Positions 42,736 through 51,410 of a stretch of DNA of 64,000 bases are shown here, in pieces. A program made the translations under genes and the position numbers. This DNA is from Pontiellaceae bacterium B12227 (GTDB lineage Bacteria > Verrucomicrobiota > Kiritimatiellia > Kiritimatiellales > Pontiellaceae). The stretch spans positions 1 through 64,000 of the forward strand of contig JAROAZ010000023.1 of NCBI GenBank assembly GCA_029432775.1, read 5' to 3'. Positions within the stretch are counted from its first letter, which is position 1; each line of letters begins with the position of its first letter. Under the pieces are notes generated by a model. It was not told the DNA's origin, ran no database searches, and saw nothing but the letters and a program-made list of their open reading frames with translations.

Positions 42736-45450
42736 ATGTCGGGAGAAAGACCGAATGCTGCATTTGACGGGTTCCAGAAGCGTTCAGGACTCGTTGTTCC
42801 ATTCAGTTGGCAGAAAATTGAATTGGCGATCGACCGCGCGGTCGAGGATGTTTCACGCAAGCAGGGCATTGCAAAAAACGAAGGTCTCGCATCCAAAGTA
42901 ACCGATCAGGTGCTGCAGCAGCTCACCAACCCGATGAGCGAGTTTTATGTACATGTCGGCGATAACGGCAAACGCATTCCAAAAATTGAAGATGTACAGG
43001 ATCTGGTGGAAATCGTACTCGCCGAACAGGGCGAAACCCTCGTGGTGGCCACCTATAAACGCTACCGGAAACAGCGCGAAATCGCCCGCCGTAACATCCG
43101 CGTTCGCGGCACGTCCGCCGCCGATGTGGATGTCACCGATGCGTCGCTTCTGCTCGTTGAATCCACCTCGCAGAACGTCAACCTGCCATGGGACCGCAAA
43201 CGCATCGTTAAACAGATTCTCGACAAAACCGATCTCTCCGTAGAACTCGCCATCAATGTGGCGAAGTCCGTTGAAAACCGCATCATTGGCGGCGATATGA
43301 CCATCATCGGCACCACGCTCATCCGCGAGCTGGTGAATAACGAGCTGATGGAACGCGGCTACTCCCAGCAATTGCGCGACCTTTCCCTCTACCGGGTCTC
43401 CAAAGACTATCTTGAAAACCTGATGTTCTCCAAATCGACTGAAAACTCGAATATCGTGAACAACAACCCCGAAGCCGTAAATCTGGGCATTGCGGAACTG
43501 GTTCTCAAACAGTGGGCACTCGACACCATCTTCAGTGCGGAAGTGAAACGAGCCCATGACACCGGTGCCGTACACGTACACGACCTGGGCTATCCGACCC
43601 GCGTCTACTGCTCCTCGCATTCCATCGAGTATGTTAAAAAATATGGGCTCAACGGACTGATTAATCTCAACACCTCCTCCAGTCCGGCACGCTCCGCATC
43701 CGTACTGACCGGACACCTGAACACCTTCCTCGCGTCCATGCAGGCCAACTATGCCGGTGCGCTCGGCATTGCCTACATCAATATTCTCTATGCTCCCTTC
43801 CTGGTCGGCATGGATGCCAAAGAGTTAAAGCAGGTCGCTCAGGAACTCATCTTCAACGGCTCGCAGAATGCGTTCTCCCGCGGCGGCCAGACCCTGTTCC
43901 TCGACTTCAACATTCACTCCGGAGTTCCTTCCTATCTGAAAACCGTTCCGGCCATTGGACCGGGCGGCCACTACCAGATGCGCCTGAAAGACGGAACCAT
44001 TGCTGAATTGGTCGAAGAGCTGCGCGATGACACCGATGTCAGCGGCAACAGGATGATGGATCTGTACTACATGGATCCAGCCCTTGGAAAACGCCTGGTG
44101 CTCCGCGAGCTGGCCGATGAAAAAGACGGCATGATCTACGACCCCGATGTAAACGCCATACTCGAAGAAAACGGCGAGGCCATCGTGACCTATGCCGACT
44201 ACACGCAGGAAGCGCAGGATTTCTGCAGCGCCCTGCTGAAGGTCTTTGCCGAAGGTGATGCTCACGGCCGTATCTTCGAATTCCCGAAATGCGACTTCCA
44301 CGTTTCCGACGAAACCTACGAAGATCCCGCCCAGTTCGAAATCTTCCGCGAAGCGTGCGACCTCGCCTCGAAAAACGGATCGACCTACTTCATCTTCGAC
44401 CGCGACGAAGTCACCCTTTCCGCCTGCTGCCGACTGCGCACCACCATCAGCGACAACCGGATGCTGAAGCACCCTGAAAGCATGCGCTTCTGCGGCTTCC
44501 AGAATGTGACCATCAATATTCCGCAGGCCTCCTATCGCGCCGCCCGCACCGGCGGCGACATTGTTCAGAACTTCTATGACGAGCTCGACCGCACCATGGA
44601 GCTTGCCGTTGATGCCCACCTGCAGAAAAAAGCCAAAGCGCATGAAATGCTCAGCGGCCCGGGCCATCCGCTCTGGCAGATCGGCAAAATCGCGAACGAC
44701 GGCAAGCCGTATGTTGATCTCGATAACTGCACCTACATTCTCGGCCTCATCGGCGTGAACGACGCGGTTAAGTTCCTGATCGGTCAGGAGCTGCACGACA
44801 GCAAAGAAGCCCAGCGCTTCGGCCTGAAGATTGTGGCCCACATGTATCAGAAAGCCAAAAAGATGGCCGCCAAATACGGCTTGAAGATTACGCTCGAAGA
44901 ATCCCCGGCCGAGTCCGCCGCACGCCGACTCGCCAAATCCGACCTGATCTACTTTGGCGAAGAATCCAAAGAAGTGGTCAAGGGGCCGGCCGACGCCGAG
45001 TATTATACCAACTCCATCCATCTGGCGGCCGAAGCGGATGTTTCGCTGGTCGACCGCATCACCGAACAGTCCAAATATCACAGTATGATCGAATCCGGCG
45101 CCATCACCCACTGCTTCATTGGCGAAGAGCGCCCCGATGCGGATTCCATTGCGCATCTGATGACCGAGGTCTTCTACCGCACCCAGTCTGCGCAGGTTTG
45201 TGTGTCGCCGGAATTTACCTTCTGCGATCACTGCCAGCACCAGACCCGTGGCCTGCTCGAACAGTGCCCCGAATGCGGTTCGACCGAAGTCGTCGGCGAA
45301 ACCCGCGTGGTTGGCTACTTCAGCAAAGTCCAGAACTGGAACAAATCCAAACGCTACGGCGAACTGCTGGCCCGCCACGCTGGCCGCTACAACATTGTGG
45401 ATGCCGAAGGCGAAGAACAAACCCTCGTAACTGCAAATGAGGAGGCTTAA
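42736..45450 (+). CDS. nrdD: Anaerobic ribonucleoside-triphosphate reductase
   Basis: The ATG at 42736 follows AAGGGG. The 904-residue class III reductase makes deoxynucleotides without oxygen. Residues about 10-105 form an ATP-cone (VVPFSWQKIELAIDRAVEDV), and about 125-215 a second cone-like domain (NLPWDRKRIVKQILDKTDLS). The catalytic part contains SSSPARSASVLTGHLNTFLASMQANYAG and ACCRLRTTI. The C-terminal zinc site is CDHCQHQ...CPECGS, followed by the glycyl-radical loop RVVGYF near residue 860. The grx-like gene starts 2 bases after the stop. Confidence 0.96.
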   Translation: MSGERPNAAFDGFQKRSGLVVPFSWQKIELAIDRAVEDVSRKQGIAKNEGLASKVTDQVLQQLTNPMSEFYVHVGDNGKRIPKIEDVQDLVEIVLAEQGETLVVATYKRYRKQREIARRNIRVRGTSAADVDVTDASLLLVESTSQNVNLPWDRKRIVKQILDKTDLSVELAINVAKSVENRIIGGDMTIIGTTLIRELVNNELMERGYSQQLRDLSLYRVSKDYLENLMFSKSTENSNIVNNNPEAVNLGIAELVLKQWALDTIFSAEVKRAHDTGAVHVHDLGYPTRVYCSSHSIEYVKKYGLNGLINLNTSSSPARSASVLTGHLNTFLASMQANYAGALGIAYINILYAPFLVGMDAKELKQVAQELIFNGSQNAFSRGGQTLFLDFNIHSGVPSYLKTVPAIGPGGHYQMRLKDGTIAELVEELRDDTDVSGNRMMDLYYMDPALGKRLVLRELADEKDGMIYDPDVNAILEENGEAIVTYADYTQEAQDFCSALLKVFAEGDAHGRIFEFPKCDFHVSDETYEDPAQFEIFREACDLASKNGSTYFIFDRDEVTLSACCRLRTTISDNRMLKHPESMRFCGFQNVTINIPQASYRAARTGGDIVQNFYDELDRTMELAVDAHLQKKAKAHEMLSGPGHPLWQIGKIANDGKPYVDLDNCTYILGLIGVNDAVKFLIGQELHDSKEAQRFGLKIVAHMYQKAKKMAAKYGLKITLEESPAESAARRLAKSDLIYFGEESKEVVKGPADAEYYTNSIHLAAEADVSLVDRITEQSKYHSMIESGAITHCFIGEERPDADSIAHLMTEVFYRTQSAQVCVSPEFTFCDHCQHQTRGLLEQCPECGSTEVVGETRVVGYFSKVQNWNKSKRYGELLARHAGRYNIVDAEGEEQTLVTANEEA

Positions 45451-45452
45451 TC

Positions 45453-45848
45453 ATGGGCGCAAAATATCAGATCAGAGTATTCGGAAAGGCCGGTTGCGAC
45501 AAATGCCACACCCTCAACCAGCGCCTCGAAAAAATCCTGACCAAATCGGACTATACCGATTTTGAAAAAGTCTACTGCGACGTCGAATCCCTTGACGGGC
45601 TTGTGGCCTTTTCCGAAGCCGAGTGCATCAACCCCTCCCGGATTCCGGCCATGCTGGTAACCGAGTGGAGCGAAGACGAGGATGAGTTTATTCCCATCAG
45701 CACGCTGGAACCCGGTGCCAACGATTCCGTCTGCAAAAAGGCCAAGCTCTATCAGTATCTCGGTCTGCAGACCGACTATTCAGACCTGGGAAAGGGAATC
45801 ATCTCCCCCAAAATGATCCAGTCCGTACTGGCCGAAGCACAGAACTAA
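45453..45848 (+). CDS. Glutaredoxin/thioredoxin-like protein of the anaerobic RNR operon
   Basis: The 131-residue protein begins YQIRVFGKAGCDKCHTLNQRL; the CDKC motif at about residues 15-18 is in the position of a glutaredoxin active site, and PSRIPAMLV supplies the cis-Pro. It is packed between nrdD and nrdG with GAGG in the nrdD end, so it probably supplies reducing equivalents to NrdD; this is inference from context. Confidence 0.85.
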   Translation: MGAKYQIRVFGKAGCDKCHTLNQRLEKILTKSDYTDFEKVYCDVESLDGLVAFSEAECINPSRIPAMLVTEWSEDEDEFIPISTLEPGANDSVCKKAKLYQYLGLQTDYSDLGKGIISPKMIQSVLAEAQN

Positions 45849-45861
45849 CTTTCCTTCACCC

Positions 45862-45908
45862 GACCCGCCGGGCGCCCGGACTTTCCTTCCCTCAGCGCCC
45901 GGCGGGTC
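45862..45908 (+). terminator. Strong GC-rich hairpin between the glutaredoxin-like gene and nrdG
   Basis: GACCCGCCGGGCGC (45862-45875) pairs perfectly with GCGCCCGGCGGGTC (45895-45908), followed by ATTTTGG. It could terminate or attenuate transcription within the nrd operon, or protect upstream mRNA. Confidence 0.65.
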
Positions 45909-45925
45909 ATTTTGGTGATAACTTC

Positions 45926-46008
45926 TATCCCTCGCAGAGGCGCAGAGAGCGCGGAGCGAACCCAGTAAAAAAAACCTTTGCGAACTCCGCGCCTCTGCGA
46001 GGAATATT
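45926..46008. repeat. Intergenic inverted repeat, CTCGCAGAGGCGCAAAG family (third copy)
   Basis: Arms beginning TATCCCTCGCAGAGGCGCAG and ending CGCCTCTGCGAGGAATATT are largely complementary. The GAGGA of its right arm is the only Shine-Dalgarno-like sequence before nrdG. Confidence 0.75.
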
Positions 46009-46015
46009 TTTTAGC

Positions 46016-46717
46016 ATGCCTGAAACCAGTCCAATTTATGCCTATTTGGAAAAGCCCTCGATGGTGGACTACCCGAAGCATTTTGCGGCGGTTTTTTTCA
46101 CCAGCGGCTGTAACTTTTCCTGCGGCTTCTGCCACAATGCGACCCTAATGGGGAAAAAGCAGAAGGGCCTGAGCTGGGAACGGATGGAACAGGCCTGCAC
46201 CAAATTTAAAAAGGACTGGGTCAACGGCGTCGTCATTACCGGCGGCGAACCCACCATGGCCGACGACCTCGTGGAGCTGATCCACTTCTTCAAAAAATTC
46301 GGGTTCGATATCAAACTCGACACCAACGGCTCCAACCCCGACCTTCTGGCTGAGTGCCTGCCGCTGGTTGACTATGTGGCCATGGATGTGAAAACCGGAT
46401 TTTCCGGCTACCCCGCGCTCGTCGGGTTTCCAGACATTGGAAAAATCGAGCGGTCGATCGGGCTGATCAAAACGGAAGCTGAAGACTACGAATTCCGCAC
46501 CACCGTCATTGACACCTTCCACACCGATGATCAGATGGACGAAGTCGGCGAAATCATTGATGGCGCCAAACGCTTCGCCCTGCAGGCCTTCATCCCGCGC
46601 GAAGATCTGCCCGGTAAAAAATTCCGCACCCTGCCCCGCACCACCTCCGCGCGCCTCCACGAAATCAAAGAGCACATGACCGGCTGCGCCGATGAGATTT
46701 TGTTGAGAGGGGTATAA
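46016..46717 (+). CDS. nrdG: Anaerobic ribonucleotide reductase activating protein
   Basis: The 233-residue radical SAM enzyme makes the glycyl radical on NrdD. It has the cluster motif SGCNFSCGFCHNATL (CxxxCxxC, about residues 32-39), GVVITGGEPTM for SAM binding and LDTNGSNP. It resembles the NrdG form of about 230 residues found with longer NrdD proteins. A palindrome in the middle encodes FPDIGK. It is separated from the nrdD-grx pair by a hairpin and an inverted repeat. Confidence 0.95.
   Translation: MPETSPIYAYLEKPSMVDYPKHFAAVFFTSGCNFSCGFCHNATLMGKKQKGLSWERMEQACTKFKKDWVNGVVITGGEPTMADDLVELIHFFKKFGFDIKLDTNGSNPDLLAECLPLVDYVAMDVKTGFSGYPALVGFPDIGKIERSIGLIKTEAEDYEFRTTVIDTFHTDDQMDEVGEIIDGAKRFALQAFIPREDLPGKKFRTLPRTTSARLHEIKEHMTGCADEILLRGV
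46428..46442. repeat. TTCCA-N5-TGGAA palindrome (spacer GACAT) in nrdG
   Basis: Exact copy; encodes F-P-D-I-G-K. Confidence 0.9.
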
Positions 46718-46797
46718 TCAGCTGGGCTGAACAAGCTTCTTTGTACGGTTCTGACTTCCAACGTCAAAAATGTTTAAAAGCACCTGCCGTCATCATT

Positions 46798-46833
46798 GGT
46801 GCAAATTGTAAATACTACTTTACAATTTGCACC
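46798..46833. promoter_or_regulatory. Perfect 15-bp inverted repeat upstream of the DUF4143 ATPase gene
   Basis: GGTGCAAATTGTAAA pairs perfectly with TTTACAATTTGCACC around a 6-base loop, 43 bases before the ATG. There is no T tract, so an operator or a small-element end is more likely than a terminator. Confidence 0.6.
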
Positions 46834-46876
46834 CATACAGATTAACTCCTTCCATGTAAACGGAAAGAGAAAGCCC

Positions 46877-48058
46877 ATGAAGACCTCCGGCTGGATTAAC
46901 AGATCAATTGCGCATGAGTTTGAACTGGTTCGAAAGGAATATCCCGTCGTAACCATCACCGGCCCGCGCCAATCCGGCAAAACTTCATTGGCCAAACGGC
47001 TGTGCGAAGGATATGCATACGCCAACCTTGAAGATCCCGACACTCGGAAAATGGCGATGGAAGATGCCCGCGGTTTTTTCCGGTCGTTTCCCGCCCCGGT
47101 CATTATCGACGAGGTTCAACGCGTACCGGAACTGTTGTCCTATATTCAGGGCATGGCGGACGAAACGAAAGAGCGCGGCCAGTTCATCCTAACCGGAAGC
47201 CACCAGATCGAACTGGCCGCCGCGATCAGCCAATCGCTGGCAGGGCGCTCCGCCCTGCTTCGACTGCTGCCCCTTTCAATCGAAGAACTCCAGCAGGCAG
47301 GGTTCCAGCTGACCAGAGACGAGCTGCTGCACCGGGGCCTCATGCCCCGCCTTTACCACGAGGACATTCGAACAGGAACACTCTACGCCGAATACTTCCA
47401 GAACTATATCGAGCGCGACCTGCGGCAGTTCACTACGATCCGGAACCTGAACCATTTCGAAAAATTTCTGCGCATCCTCGCGGGAAGGGTCGGGCAGGTC
47501 ATCAATATCAGCTCCCTCGCCAACGACACCGGCGTCGCCCGTGCAACGATCAACGAATGGCTGAACGTGCTCGAAGCCTCGTTCATTATTTTCCGGCTCT
47601 CTCCGTGGTTTGAAAATGCGGGCAAGCGCGCCATCAAAACGCCAAAGCTCTATTTCACCGAACCGGGGCTTGCCGCCTGGCTGCTCGACATCGATTCCCC
47701 CGCCCAGGCTGCACGCGACCCGCTGATGGGAAACCTTTTTGAAAACATGGTCGTTGTCGAGGCGCTCAAAACACGAACCAATGCCGGCCTGATGCCCAAC
47801 CTCTATTTCTACCGCGACGGAAAAGGAAACGAGGTGGACCTGGTCGTCCGGCACCACCGAACGCTTTATCCATTCGAAATCAAAGCCGCCGAAACCTATT
47901 CGCCGGAAATGGCAAAAGGATTCAAGCCGTTCCACTCGCGCTTCCCCGGATCCCCGCCGGGCACAGTTATCTATGCCGGCGACCTGGAACCCAAATCGGA
48001 AAAAGGCGCCTTCATCAACTTCCGCAACACTTCCGAATTCATCAACGGCATCAAATAG
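46877..48058 (+). CDS. AAA-family ATPase with DUF4143 domain
   Basis: The 393-residue protein has a Walker A GPRQSGKTSLAKRL at about residue 25 and Walker B PAPVIIDEVQRVPELLSYI near residue 80. An RFILTGS-type sensor (GQFILTGSHQIEL) and a C-terminal DUF4143 nuclease-like domain (LYFYRDGKGNEVDLVV, PFEIKAAETY) follow. These ATPases are widespread, often single genes, and are moved between genomes; the cellular role is not established. It is preceded by a perfect inverted repeat and followed by no obvious partner. Confidence 0.92.
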   Translation: MKTSGWINRSIAHEFELVRKEYPVVTITGPRQSGKTSLAKRLCEGYAYANLEDPDTRKMAMEDARGFFRSFPAPVIIDEVQRVPELLSYIQGMADETKERGQFILTGSHQIELAAAISQSLAGRSALLRLLPLSIEELQQAGFQLTRDELLHRGLMPRLYHEDIRTGTLYAEYFQNYIERDLRQFTTIRNLNHFEKFLRILAGRVGQVINISSLANDTGVARATINEWLNVLEASFIIFRLSPWFENAGKRAIKTPKLYFTEPGLAAWLLDIDSPAQAARDPLMGNLFENMVVVEALKTRTNAGLMPNLYFYRDGKGNEVDLVVRHHRTLYPFEIKAAETYSPEMAKGFKPFHSRFPGSPPGTVIYAGDLEPKSEKGAFINFRNTSEFINGIK

Positions 48059-48206
48059 CATTATGAAAGCGGGCAACCACCGAAAAAGCAGCATGCTGCA
48101 AGGAGAGAGGTTCCATTCGAGCCAGGCGCAGTTTTCCGGAGAGAGAGCCTCTGTGTGAGCCGCCATGCGCCGAACAGAGCCTCACTCCAACCAACAATAA
48201 ATCAGT

Positions 48207-48971
48207 CTACGGATAGTCCTGGCGGGTGGGGCGGACGACGATGTCGCTGATGTTGATATGGGCCGGCAGGGAAACGACATGATGGATCGTGTCCGCAATG
48301 TCGTCGCAACCGGGCAGAGGACCGAACTTTTCATGAAAGCTATCGACCAGCTCGTCGCTGTAGTTTGCTCCCGCCTGGAATCCGCTGATCACAATGCCCG
48401 GCTGCACCAATGAAACCCGAACGCCCTGCGGGCCCACATCGCGCCGCAAGGCTTCCGCCAATGCGTGGACCGCATACTTCGACGCTCCGTATACAGCGCT
48501 GAAGGGCGAAATATGCCGCCCCACCACCGATCCGATAATCACAATGTCTGCGGCCGATTCAGGGAATGCCGTTTTCTGAACTTCAACCATCCGCCGCGCC
48601 GCCTTCTGAATCAGATACGCCGTGCCGTTTACATTGATGTTCATCAATTCCTCAAATTGCTCCAGATCGGCATCTTTAACCGAACCGCCCAACCCCCTGC
48701 CCGCATTGGCAACCACGATATCCGCCTCGTGACCAAATTGTGCTACGGCGCTCGCAAACAGCCGCTCCAGCAGATCCGGATCGGTGGCATCTCCGGCCAG
48801 CCCGTAAAATACGTCACCCAGTTCCTGTTCAAGTTCGGTCAGCTTTGAGGCGGTGCGGCCGCATCCAACCACCTGCATACCCGCCGCCACAAATTTGCGC
48901 ACCGTTGCTTCTCCTATTCCTGAGGTGGCTCCGGTCACAATTGCAATACGTTTTCTGTTTTCAGCCATCAT
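48207..48971 (-). CDS. Short-chain dehydrogenase/reductase
   Basis: The 254-residue enzyme has the NAD(P) motif VTGATSGIGEATVRKF (TGxxxGIG, residues about 13-20), NAG (VVANAGRG), the catalytic Ser in IIGSVVGRHISPFSAVYGASKYA, and YxxxK (Y about 157, K 161). The classical SDR architecture is intact, and the Asn/Arg-rich cofactor loop (GCGRTASKL) suggests NADPH. The substrate is unknown. GAAGGTAA precedes tandem ATG codons (48971 or 48968). Confidence 0.92.
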   Translation of the reverse strand: MMAENRKRIAIVTGATSGIGEATVRKFVAAGMQVVGCGRTASKLTELEQELGDVFYGLAGDATDPDLLERLFASAVAQFGHEADIVVANAGRGLGGSVKDADLEQFEELMNINVNGTAYLIQKAARRMVEVQKTAFPESAADIVIIGSVVGRHISPFSAVYGASKYAVHALAEALRRDVGPQGVRVSLVQPGIVISGFQAGANYSDELVDSFHEKFGPLPGCDDIADTIHHVVSLPAHINISDIVVRPTRQDYP

Positions 48972-49015
48972 TTACCTTCTTTTATTCCTTCTTTCACACG
49001 CACCCGGCTACCTGA

Positions 49016-49531
49016 TCAGGCAATCGGATCGGAGCAGTAGTCACGACGCTGGCAGGTGTCGCACATCGCACCCATCCAGATTTCATCGAACTGCTCCATG
49101 ATACCGGACACCATTTCAGGGTCGTCGGAAATGATGCCGGATTCAAAGTTTCGGCGGTCGGGGCTTTTGGCTCCCATTCCGGCTCCGGTGAGATTAGCGC
49201 TGCCGAGATAGGCCGTTCGGCCATCGGCCACCAGCGTTTTTAAATGCACCCGCGGACAGATGATTCGCTCCATACCAGTGAGCAGCGCGGGATAGAGATC
49301 GAAATCCTTTCGGAAATTCGGGCCGGGCTCTTTGGCATGCAGCAACCGAACGTCCACCCCCCGGTCTACCAGATCGGCCAGCACGCCGAGAAACGGGCGA
49401 AAACTTCCATGGCTGGAAACGTGCAGGTCCTTGATATCCGCCGTGGCAATCCATAGGAATTCCCGGCACTCGGGAACTAACTCCAGAACCACCTGTTCAT
49501 AGATCTCTTTATTTTTGAGCAGACGGATCAT
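49016..49531 (-). CDS. Single-HKD phospholipase D-family protein
   Basis: The 171-residue protein carries one HxKxxxxD motif, HLKTLVADGRTAYLGSANLTGAG at about residues 95-117, as in PLD-like nucleases and phospholipases that dimerise to form an active site. An unusual cysteine-rich tail (CDTCQRRDYCSD) follows, possibly a metal site. No signal peptide is visible. The start overlaps the end of the DUF1573 gene by 23 bases, so it is the last gene of a four-gene operon. Confidence 0.88.
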   Translation of the reverse strand: MIRLLKNKEIYEQVVLELVPECREFLWIATADIKDLHVSSHGSFRPFLGVLADLVDRGVDVRLLHAKEPGPNFRKDFDLYPALLTGMERIICPRVHLKTLVADGRTAYLGSANLTGAGMGAKSPDRRNFESGIISDDPEMVSGIMEQFDEIWMGAMCDTCQRRDYCSDPIA

Positions 49532-50171
49532 GCTTACTCGCCACTACGTAAAACTTAAAGTTCTTCACTTCGGACATACCTTCCGGCGTTTCCGGTGTGA
49601 TACGAATGACGGCCCGGTGATTTTGATTCGTATCGAGCGGCGTCACGAGCACCTTATATTCAAAGCCCGGTTTAATGCACAGCAGCTCAGCCTTGATCGC
49701 TGGGTTGGAGGATTCCGCCGATTGAATCGGTAATGAAAGACTGCTGGAATTTTTCAAAACCGCCGTTTTTGTGGAGGGTCCGGTCTGCATCAGCTTCATG
49801 AGCACAGGCGCTACCGTATACGCTTTCGGAATATCGACCCGAATGCTGAGTTGCTTCGTGGCCCCGTCGCTGGTTTTTACAGAAAGAGTTTTATGCTGCG
49901 GTCCGGTGCGGCCGAACAGATCGAACTGAACCTTCAATGAACCCTTTCCTCCCGGAGGAATAGGGGTATATTTTCTTTCAGGCACCAGACAACCGCAGCT
50001 TGCGGTTACATCGGTTATCACAACCGGTTCACTTCCAGGATTGGAATAGTTGAATGCAACCGGAGCAACGCCCTGAAGCGGATGCACATCCAGAACGGCT
50101 TCTGCAGTTTCCCACTTCAAGCCCCCCAGAGCGGTTGTTGCGCAGAACAAAAAGACGGCAAGCGTTTTCAT
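49509..50171 (-). CDS. Exported DUF1573 protein
   Basis: The 220-residue protein has a signal peptide (LAVFLFCATTALG) and a DUF1573 Ig-like domain with the signature FNYSNPGSEPVVITDVTASCGCLVPE (about residues 40-65) and PPGGKGSLKVQFD. A second beta domain follows. The function is unknown; the family is common in Bacteroidetes and the PVC group. It lies 9 bases after the PP2C gene and overlaps the PLD gene. Confidence 0.88.
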   Translation of the reverse strand: MKTLAVFLFCATTALGGLKWETAEAVLDVHPLQGVAPVAFNYSNPGSEPVVITDVTASCGCLVPERKYTPIPPGGKGSLKVQFDLFGRTGPQHKTLSVKTSDGATKQLSIRVDIPKAYTVAPVLMKLMQTGPSTKTAVLKNSSSLSLPIQSAESSNPAIKAELLCIKPGFEYKVLVTPLDTNQNHRAVIRITPETPEGMSEVKNFKFYVVASKHDPSAQK

Positions 50172-50180
50172 GGCATCAAC

Positions 50181-51395
50181 CTAGACCAGCAGCTGCTTCA
50201 GATGAAAACCGACCATGCAGACGTCGTCGGAAAACTTCTGTTCACGGGAAAAGGCCAGAGCATCGTCTTCCAATCCCTGGAAAATATCTTCGAGCGGTTC
50301 TCCGGCAAAACTGTGAGCAGAGTCGAGTAAACGTTTGAGCCCGTAAGGATCGTCCATATTGTTCTTCAGAGTGAAAAGCCCATCGGTAAAGAGCACGACC
50401 GCATCATCAACCGCCACGTATATTTCCTGCGTCTCATAGATCACGCCCGCAGTGTCTCCCAGCCCCGGGCCGCAACGTGAGTCAACGCCCAGCCACTGGG
50501 CGGTCATTCCATCATGAAAAAGAATCGGCAGCGGATGATTCGCATTGGCCATCCGGATGCAGCCGGTCCGGACATCGAGCGTCAGGTAGCAGGCAGATGT
50601 ATCCAGCAGTACCTCTTCCTGATTCAGCAGTGGAATCAGCAGGGCGTTCATCCGGCTGAGGTAGGCTCCCGGATCCCGTGCCAACGGCATCAGCTCCTGA
50701 GCAATACCACGCACCAGAGCCGTGCCCAGCGCCGAACGAATGCCCACCCCCTGTACATCGCAGATCAGAATGCCGGCTTCGTGTTCAGATATGCGCTGGA
50801 TCGCACAGTAGTCGCCCGAAACCTGCTGATTCAGAATGAAACGGTGAAGAAACTCCACACACCGTTCGTCGGGACCGGCCTGCTCAGGAAACGAAGGATA
50901 GGCTGCGGAAAAGAAACTTTTCTGCAACTTCCCGGCCATGCGGACATCATTTTCCATCTCTTCTTTAATGGCATTGATTTCATCCGCGTATAGGCGAATG
51001 CGCAGGTCGGCCTCTTTTTTACGGGTGATATCGCGCGTTACGCCGAACGTTCCAATGATCTCACCTTCCGGATTGCGAAGCGGCATTTTGGTGGAGGAGG
51101 CCCAGGTGACCCGGCCGTCGGGCCAGACTTCGCGCTCTTCAAATCCCGTCCGGGTCTCGCCGGTCCGAATGATTTCCTGCTCGATGGCAAAGGCTTCGCT
51201 GGCGTGTACCTCGGACCACAGATCAAAATCCGTTTTCCCGATCATGAACTCTTCCGACTCGAAACCGTGTTTATGCAGGCACGCCTGGTTCACTCGAATA
51301 AACCGCGATTTGAGATCTTTGAAATAGATCACATCCGTGAGGTTCACCATGAGGTTATCCAGTAGTTGAGTGTAATCCGAATCGTTCAGCGACAT
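50181..51395 (-). CDS. PAS-domain PP2C/SpoIIE-type phosphatase (copy 1)
   Basis: The 404-residue protein has a PAS domain (about residues 10-130, IYFKDLKSRFIRVNQACL and GTFGVTRDITRKKEADL), a helical linker and a SpoIIE-type PP2C domain (about 180-400, AGILICDVQGVGIRSALGTAL and VVLFTDGLFTL). The metal aspartates are present, but the usual GHG loop reads GVG. These enzymes dephosphorylate anti-anti-sigma factors; no RsbV/RsbW partner is seen in the window. It is a close paralogue of the next gene upstream. A palindrome encodes FQGLED. Confidence 0.9.
   Translation of the reverse strand: MSLNDSDYTQLLDNLMVNLTDVIYFKDLKSRFIRVNQACLHKHGFESEEFMIGKTDFDLWSEVHASEAFAIEQEIIRTGETRTGFEEREVWPDGRVTWASSTKMPLRNPEGEIIGTFGVTRDITRKKEADLRIRLYADEINAIKEEMENDVRMAGKLQKSFFSAAYPSFPEQAGPDERCVEFLHRFILNQQVSGDYCAIQRISEHEAGILICDVQGVGIRSALGTALVRGIAQELMPLARDPGAYLSRMNALLIPLLNQEEVLLDTSACYLTLDVRTGCIRMANANHPLPILFHDGMTAQWLGVDSRCGPGLGDTAGVIYETQEIYVAVDDAVVLFTDGLFTLKNNMDDPYGLKRLLDSAHSFAGEPLEDIFQGLEDDALAFSREQKFSDDVCMVGFHLKQLLV
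50268..50282. repeat. TTCCA-N5-TGGAA palindrome (spacer ATCCC) in phosphatase copy 1
   Basis: Exact copy; minus strand encodes F-Q-G-L-E-D. Confidence 0.9.
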
Positions 51396-51410
51396 ATCGT
51401 TATCCTCAAC

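Noticed and set aside
43825..45420. 531-codon open frame on the minus strand
   Set aside because: It is antisense to nrdD, with low-complexity composition and no ribosome-binding site.
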